Assembly (NCBI GenBank): GCA_023424475.1
Contig: JAFADX010000164.1
Location: 1 to 11,013 of the forward strand
Reading direction: 5' to 3'
DNA length: 11,013 nt
Source of the DNA: Pseudomonadota bacterium
Lineage (GTDB): Bacteria > Pseudomonadota > Alphaproteobacteria > Acetobacterales > Acetobacteraceae
Positions 9,401 to 11,013 of this stretch are shown here, piece by piece. Numbering within the stretch: the first letter of the stretch is position 1; the number at the start of each line of letters is the position of its first letter. Position numbers and translations under genes: made by a program. Below the pieces are notes generated by a model. It was given only the letters and a program-made list of their open reading frames with translations. It made no database searches and was not told where the DNA came from.

Positions 9401-10611
9401 CCTCCGGCGGCAGCCTCCAGGTCACCGCCACGGCGGGAAGCGTGACGCTCACCGCGCCGGCCCTATCGGCGGCAACCACGCTCGGCATCACCGCCGCCGG
9501 CCTCGCCGAGGTGCGGCCCGGCACCAGCATCTCGGCGGGCACCGACCTCTCGATCGGCGCCGGCGCGCTCTCCGTCGCCTCGGCGCTGCTCTCCGCCGGG
9601 CAGGACATCCTGATGACGACCGCCGGCGGCGCCACCTACGCCGAGGCGTCGGTCTTCGCCGGGCGGGACATCCGGCTGAACGCCGACGGCCTCGCCACCA
9701 TCGCCCGCGGCAAGTTCGACGCGGCGAACGAGATCGCGCTGTCCGCCGGCACCGTCTCGCTGAGCCAGGCGAACATCGATCCCCTGATCATCCGCATCAC
9801 CGCGGTGAACGACATCGGCATCGCCAACTCGTCGCTGACCGCCGACGACATCATCCGCATCTTCGCCGGCGGAACGCTGACCATCACGGATTCGACCATC
9901 ACGACGAACTCGCTTGGGGTCGAGGGCTCGGCCGGGCTGCTGCTCGAGCGCGGTCTCTACGTCATCGGCGACGTCGTGGTCTTCGCGAGCCCGACCAGCA
10001 TCGAGACGGTCGGCCGTGTCGTGGTCCGCCCGCGCGGCACGATGCTGCCGGGCGTAGCCTTCGACACGCGCGCCGCCGGCGCGATGCCCGATCCGCTCGA
10101 CATCATCCTGCCCGACGACCCGGGCCTGCCGGCAAGCCAGCAGGAAACCCAGGTCCGCGCCCAGAACACCGAGGGCCCCGGCGACTTCGGGGCGCCCACA
10201 TCCAACCCCGCCGGCACGCTCGACTTCGAGATCGACGCCGGCCGCAGCGCGATCTTCCTGCTGATCGACGGCGGCAATGCCACCGGCGACATCGACACCG
10301 CCGGCCGCGTGGGCATCTTCGGCACCGGCGGGCGGGTGACGCTGACCGGCACGCTGGTCGACTTCCAGGGCAACCAGTATTCGTCCGGCAACGCGACGGC
10401 GCTGACCGATTCCGCCCGGCCCGCGGGCGGCGAGGCGCTCACCCGGTTCACCTTCAACGACTGCGTCGTCTCCTCGATCAACTGCTTCGTCCCGCAGCAG
10501 ATCCTCACCATCCCGCAGGCCCCGCCGCAGCAGGTGGACATCCGCCTCTTCGGCAGCCGCATCACCGATCCGGACGTGCAGATCCCCAACGTCGCAGAAG
10601 AGGACTACTGA
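1..10611 (+). CDS. Giant filamentous-haemagglutinin-like (TpsA) beta-helix exoprotein, 5'-partial
   Basis: The frame is open from base 1 to the TGA at 10609-10611, giving 3,536 visible residues. The ATG at 97 is not the start, because the same protein style continues upstream of it. Residues 1-140 match the end of the TpsA N-terminal region (GGNGGFVEVSG near residues 80-90, LLLDPQNIIV at 112-121). The rest is mostly 20-24 residue beta-helix coils of the form L-T/Q/A-A/G ... G-x-I/V-x, rich in Gly, Ala, Thr and Ser. In this family such proteins cross the outer membrane through a TpsB pore and form surface fibres used in adhesion or aggregation. That role is inferred here, since the signal peptide and TpsB lie outside. 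By eye only two Lys (codons 556, 9712) and two Cys (10462, 10483) occur. No frameshift or internal stop was seen. The ligand is unknown. The class call is secure; any exact function is not. Confidence 0.93.
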   Translation, partial: VTVAGSARIDASGGAGGGRVLLGTTGRGRNQAMAARTTVESGAVVRADATRNGNGGEILVNSTTGTEMRGTLSAHGGASGGNGGFVEVSGQQALLISGFIDLSAPSGTPGELLLDPQNIIVSSDADVTPPAGTVTDNATTPGAGFTATTGDNDQWLRVDPGAITGFNGTVTLDAGNDIVVASAIDKSNGGLGMTAGNSITIGANVSVGGALNLAATAGALTIDADLRALSMTMSAGTGINQTGGTIASISGAGTALPLSATTAAGGISLSEAGNGSLALTFSAPGTVSIRSGDFTSNPNGGVAGAIEIAGDSSGGDITLVAERRNSGAASAGTGTIAIHAGLTSAAGITLNADGAITQDAAGAIVTARDATGVLRIRDRTDGSATAAGSAALDLAANRIAVLDARTAGALAVSSAGFAEDVPNGLAANPAMDVTLARGASVSLTGPRLNLASGAVATSGDMVLVATEAGGGAGSAATLTIGGAITAGDGQTVRLRADRMDLTGASFDGTGSGTSLALLEIGPQTAGRAVAWGGTDGTSLFLDAGSRAAIVGADAAMLRLGRTTVNAAMVTAGDITFGSDLTFGGTLALNGTGVISEGGTTVLDVPALVIRGATDDGGAGAVSLGSSLLNVIDALDARSAGAMSVASAAPVFTILQASSAGALTLSATAANGQIDLGAATVSAATTAQLMAGTGGITQGAAGTLTAGSLRARSDGNISLTGSGNAIGAIIGGIAASGGNGPLLPDADRGIYAGGTFSLATSGALSITGAVESRGGLVDITAGSIAIGAPIAVSGGAAPTLALTANGSGGASGAIGQTARVLTTAAGALDVTATGNVDLSRNDNSIPRLLASSAAGSFRLATSGALTVAGATSAAGGLTLVSAGAMTVGSPLTTTGTGTISLSGSSIAQTALIRPRDAAATTGGTVNLEATAGGITQGANGRIVTDDLFVLASGNVNLQAGIALGAGGASSGWNAIARLTAGVTGNFSLLNAGDLTFQGSVANGGTAALIVNGRLVLGSGSAVRANLISLAGSDGLDLLGAVGGAGTTIVNLRSGGGTTITEGAGGSITTQQLRVSAGGDVSLASALNAIQGVAAAGYMPDVGISIRSGVPLSTIATSDTMLLANNTYAATPSGITSNEITLWAPGITFGVGAPLQRYDTNAPGSVVLIANALTTNGQAIAVGDGGLIGLAANDPTTEILVGDVFDSPPAAVPLSLPYTYSIVPDTSGNTLWISGAYLDSIIAGGTTNATLQVGRADQTARTFVIGDLSPSATFGTFRLLGGDVIIGADIAAPGRTVEVVAGTGNILSSGTYTQIVTQYVYDPIGLIYPSSAFPGADIGPYGGLFAQFSQPVIASNGVITAGTLSLSAPNGSVLLGTAGHDAGVLSGSAGGSFAFRDSNGFTVGGTGISAGSTVSLTADTGNVTQAAGAPIAAPVLSANVANGSLILDGGGATLNNVDTLAATVGNNLTLRTDGSLVLSGVTAPGVLTLQVEGGNLTQNASAVTAGELRVTATESAPGVGGNVTLTRGAAATDTAAAANAISAIGTSAIAGNLALRTQGNLSVNGQVRLGTAAGGTLPGTATLVSTGGTISQGGAGALTADALQAFAPVGSILLNGTTANAVSTLLASSASGDLRLRTARALTVAGNLAGSGTIELEGPGITLGAGGAGGTLTAGRVLLRTGADFDPASGSAAGPDITQAAGTIETTQFSASAPGGNVTLGTAGNTFGTIVAGADSNGAAASAGIVAGGTVTLTTDGTLSLAAPLLAGWDPARSGVTVTLRANQMALNALIDTRGPGAANRQAGAIDIAPLTASNAVVLGGITEIGGTFLTLQASELANLRAGTVNITTGTGAGIYIVDTASLAGQMSAGTTLNLSAANGFIDQLPFSTGTTQLAVERLNIVAGSYVNLPSTANLIGEVTGISAGGIISLASASPMLTLSGPIASTLSGTTVTIRADDIAIGAGGGIHVPSGTVAISGLTAGRGISLGTEVAGTLGLSAAELELIGQTANPLALLRIGDATSGTIAIQGDVSFRDAPVDASSAIGGVRALALSLQTNAASGDIIQTGAGGINIAAVSAAARQVSLASAGNAIDIIGALAGAGGGAALRSSRDLSLQDGITASATGGTLSITSDGTLTVAGDAQTTGAAGDVALTGRTGLSIAATTAIASAGGVTLTAGPASGDGVGTLRIDGTVSAAGDIAATATGTLTVAQDIVSSGGNITLATVAPGTQPAANLVIAAPSPAGPNLGSDPAVTEIRATGAGAGNVTITATGAIDQAAAGTQVVANSLQATAGTNIDLGVGDNQITELRSLSAGGAAALSVQGGLLVTGLASAAGQLDLAAGTTLTVAATGTAQATGPGSVLSLTSGTDMSILGTAAGETANLAATGGTLTISGGTVTGGGAGSGGTVTLAGAAVTIGSGATVTGETIAASLASGDITLGGSTVTALGSAGLLSLSTGGRIGVTGGTVGGDTVSLDAGATGLTVSGATLTGGTGGITLASDGTTLLSGGTTAVTGGSLAVRGQTGAQISGGTHTAGTDIGVTAAAGGAGVVSGANVTATGGTIAVSGTTAAISGNQARAGTDITLTASTGAATVAANGLTAGRDITLQGVTGASITGGTHAAERDLRLTATGAGNATLNATSVTATNGTVALSGVNAGIGSSTVGAGGSVALTASNQATVTGGAVTAGDSIALQGAGLAQISGGTHSAGSGVSLTSSGGAANLLGADVTAQGGAIALSGTSATIDQATVDASAHVALTGAGAAISASTVTAGGNVSLTGTSGAATIANGSTAAGGDIVLQGTALARIGGGTHAATGDVRLAASGGGANLTGATVSATNGTVALTGMTAGIDAGTVGAGTDVTLTATAGQATVSGGSVTAGRDIALQGTTLAQIGGGTHGAGGGVRLAASGGAANLLSTRVAANGGDVTLSGTGTTIDASTVGASGAIGLTATTGAAAVSGGALTAGTDLTLQGQTLARVTGGTHAAARNVSLAAAGGAAEALGTTLTATGGSLSMSGGGATMAGATLRAGTTLSMTATGAVTTTNGSLTAGGDIALAAAGGATLSGTTSSAGGATSITGQAGATLNGGSHAGTLGVSVAAPSGVVRLNATTITSGTGAPVSVSGAAAEVNGGRVASGGSLQVTATAGSVTLTAPALSAATTLGITAAGLAEVRPGTSISAGTDLSIGAGALSVASALLSAGQDILMTTAGGATYAEASVFAGRDIRLNADGLATIARGKFDAANEIALSAGTVSLSQANIDPLIIRITAVNDIGIANSSLTADDIIRIFAGGTLTITDSTITTNSLGVEGSAGLLLERGLYVIGDVVVFASPTSIETVGRVVVRPRGTMLPGVAFDTRAAGAMPDPLDIILPDDPGLPASQQETQVRAQNTEGPGDFGAPTSNPAGTLDFEIDAGRSAIFLLIDGGNATGDIDTAGRVGIFGTGGRVTLTGTLVDFQGNQYSSGNATALTDSARPAGGEALTRFTFNDCVVSSINCFVPQQILTIPQAPPQQVDIRLFGSRITDPDVQIPNVAEEDY
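1042..6900 (+). repeat. Dispersed I-x-Q ... N-x-I coil module in the beta-helix body
   Basis: Within the exoprotein a short module recurs: a coil with I/V/L-x-Q (often G-x-I-T-Q-x-A-x-G), then about 25-35 residues later N-x-I/V-x-x-L/I. The I-x-Q element is visible at 1066, 2083, 2437, 2713, 2797, 3172 (ITE variant), 4261, 4480, 4762, 5083, 5638, 6181 and 6817. N-x-I-like partners include GNAIGAI, DNSIPRL, WNAIARL, LNAIQGV, ANAISAI, ANAVSTL, GNAIDII and DNQITEL. Between 2083 and 3172 the spacing of the main copies is fairly regular (354, 360 and 375 bp, about 118-125 residues), and looser elsewhere. Copies are divergent at DNA level. This looks like old internal duplication within a solenoid, with an inward-facing Gln and Asn probably conserved for stacking (inference). 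Confidence 0.6.
3283..4080 (+). other. Tyr-rich, weakly repetitive insert in the exoprotein
   Basis: Residues about 1095-1360 depart from the short coil pattern. Eleven tyrosines lie between 3286 and 4017 (GYM, TYA, RYD, PYT, TYS, AYL, TYT, QYV, VYD, IYP, PYG), against seven that I count in the rest of the protein. Pro and other aromatics are also frequent, for example in LPYTYSIVPD and YDPIGLIYP. Some strand-like stretches persist (GDVIIGADI, GRTVEVVAG), so the helix probably continues with long loops or a small extra-helical domain projecting from it. In TpsA proteins such inserts can carry the binding activity. Whether this one does is inference. Confidence 0.5.
7555..9486 (+). repeat. 258-bp / 86-residue four-coil tandem superrepeat array
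   Basis: Seven units, each opening with L/V/I-x-G and carrying GG(T/S)H about ten residues later, start at 7555, 7816, 8074, 8392, 8650, 8908 and 9226. The intervals are 261, 258, 318, 258, 258 and 318 bp, all multiples of three. One unit (8392) parses into coils of 21, 23, 20 and 22 residues beginning LQG, LAA, LTG and LTA. The 8074 unit has an additional 20-residue coil (beginning LTGAGAAIS) that resembles its own third coil. The interval before 9226 contains an additional 21-residue coil beginning LAAAGGATL. The block starting at 9487 (ITAAGLAEV) looks like a decayed eighth opening coil without His. Units are similar but not identical at DNA level, so this is an evolved coding repeat, not a fresh expansion. 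Confidence 0.85.
9487..10611 (+). other. C-terminal coils, linker and Cys-containing cap of the exoprotein
   Basis: Residues 3163-3536. The first part continues degenerate coils (ITAAGLAEV, MTTAGGATYAEA, LNADGLATIARGKFD, IFAGGTLTITDS) with more Ile, Val and Asp than the array before it. From about 10084 to 10215 a Pro/Asp/Gln-rich stretch (MPDPLDIILPDDPGLP, SQQETQ) breaks the pattern. After it come further strands (FEIDAGRSAIFLLIDGG, GRVGIFGTGG), then the only two cysteines of the protein at 10462 and 10483 (C-x6-C), a Pro/Gln-rich tail and the acidic ending NVAEEDY. In the HMW1 adhesin of Haemophilus a C-terminal disulphide loop tethers the fibre to the cell. A similar role here is inferred from the Cys pair's position 41-48 residues from the end. 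Confidence 0.6.
10596..10604 (+). promoter_or_regulatory. Ribosome binding site of the downstream lipoprotein gene
   Basis: The purine run AGAAGAGGA lies inside the last codons of the exoprotein gene and ends 11 bases before the GTG at 10616. It is the only Shine-Dalgarno-like run in the right place. The stop-to-start gap is 4 bases, so translational coupling is likely. Confidence 0.6.
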
Positions 10612-10615
10612 GCCA

Positions 10616-11013
10616 GTGCGCGTCGCCTTCGCCGCCTGCCTGCTCCTCGGCCTCGCCGCCTGCACGGAGCCGCCGCCGGACGCCTATGTGACGCGCACAG
10701 CGCATGCGACGGCCGGCGAGCCGGTCGGCACGGATGCCCGCAACGAGGCCTGCCAGGCCCAGCCCGGCCGTGTGATCGCCGCCGACCGGCCGGTGCTGCG
10801 GGCGCGGGAGGTGTTCTGCGGCGGCTGGACCCAGCCTGCCGCGCGCGTCCTCGAACTCTCGGGCAGCGCCAGCGAGGCCGACCTCGACGCCATCGCGGCA
10901 TCCGGCCTGTGGCGGTCCTGGCTGAACCAGCGCGTCGCCTGCGCGGCGCCGACCCGCACGACGATCGCCGGCGGCGGCTCCGCGCGGCTGCTCGCCTGCA
11001 CGCGGCGCTCGGG
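10616..11013 (+). CDS. Predicted lipoprotein following the TpsA gene, 3'-partial
   Basis: A GTG start gives MRVAFAACLLLGLAAC: Arg at position 2, a short hydrophobic core and a lipobox LAAC with the lipidated Cys at residue 16. The residue after it is Thr, not Asp, which under the E. coli +2 rule favours the outer membrane. No in-frame ATG is available nearby, and the signal peptide fixes the start. The visible mature part (to residue 132) has four more cysteines (46, 68, 109, 128), motifs VFCGGW and RVAC, and a Leu/Trp-containing segment GLWRSWLNQR, so disulphides in the periplasm are plausible. The gene begins 4 bases after the exoprotein stop, so the two are probably one operon. I do not recognise the family securely. 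From memory, genes in this position in related bacteria sometimes encode TPR/CHAT-domain proteins, but no such domain is visible in this fragment. Confidence 0.85.
   Translation, partial: MRVAFAACLLLGLAACTEPPPDAYVTRTAHATAGEPVGTDARNEACQAQPGRVIAADRPVLRAREVFCGGWTQPAARVLELSGSASEADLDAIAASGLWRSWLNQRVACAAPTRTTIAGGGSARLLACTRRS

Noticed and set aside
7555..9486. Regular repeat considered as a CRISPR array or non-coding satellite
   Set aside because: The period is 258 bp, there are no short identical repeats with unique spacers, all intervals are multiples of three, and the conservation follows the protein coils.
5709..9635. A 1,308-codon minus-strand open frame rich in Pro, Val and Ala, with a similar one at 4014-5558
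   Set aside because: The Pro/Val/Ala pattern is what the reverse complement of Gly/Thr/Ala coil codons gives. The superrepeat period carries over passively, and there is no separate ribosome binding site or domain.
10605..10620. Possible terminator or promoter between the two genes
   Set aside because: Only 4 bases separate stop and start, with no hairpin followed by a T run and no recognisable promoter boxes.
9463..10901. Minus-strand open frames at 9463-10665 and 10605-10901
   Set aside because: Both lie opposite well-supported plus-strand genes and translate to Arg/Gly/Ala-rich strings without recognisable motifs.

Overview
The window is very GC-rich DNA with strong G/C bias at third codon positions. 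It is almost entirely one gene. A single open frame enters from the left edge and runs to a TGA at 10609-10611. It encodes at least 3,536 residues of a giant secreted beta-helix exoprotein of the filamentous haemagglutinin (TpsA) type of two-partner secretion. Composition and protein style (few Lys, abundant Gly/Ala/Thr, the LLLDPQNI boundary motif, the NVAEEDY ending) suggest an alphaproteobacterium, perhaps of the Acetobacteraceae/Roseomonas type. That placement rests on recall and is tentative.

Layout: positions 1-420 carry the distal end of the conserved N-terminal TPS/haemagglutinin region. The signal peptide, start codon and first part of that domain lie upstream of the window. Positions 420-7550 are a long irregular beta-helix built from coils of about 20-24 residues. 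It contains a recurring I-x-Q ... N-x-I module and one Tyr-rich, less repetitive insert at about 3283-4080. Positions 7555-9486 are a regular higher-order repeat of 86 residues (258 bp, four coils), each unit marked by a GG(T/S)H motif. Two intervals are lengthened by one extra coil. Positions 9487-10110 are the last degenerate coils, followed by a Pro/Asp/Gln-rich linker and a C-terminal cap holding the protein's only two cysteines.

Four bases after the stop, a GTG-initiated gene starts on the same strand with a clear lipoprotein signal peptide (LAAC lipobox). It runs off the right edge after 132 codons. The tight spacing, with its ribosome binding site inside the exoprotein gene, suggests one operon: an exported fibrous adhesin-like protein and a membrane-anchored periplasmic or outer-membrane partner. 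No TpsB (FhaC/ShlB-type) transporter gene is visible; it would have to lie outside the window. No RNA gene, CRISPR array, mobile element, promoter or terminator was recognised. No gap without a gene exceeds 4 bases.
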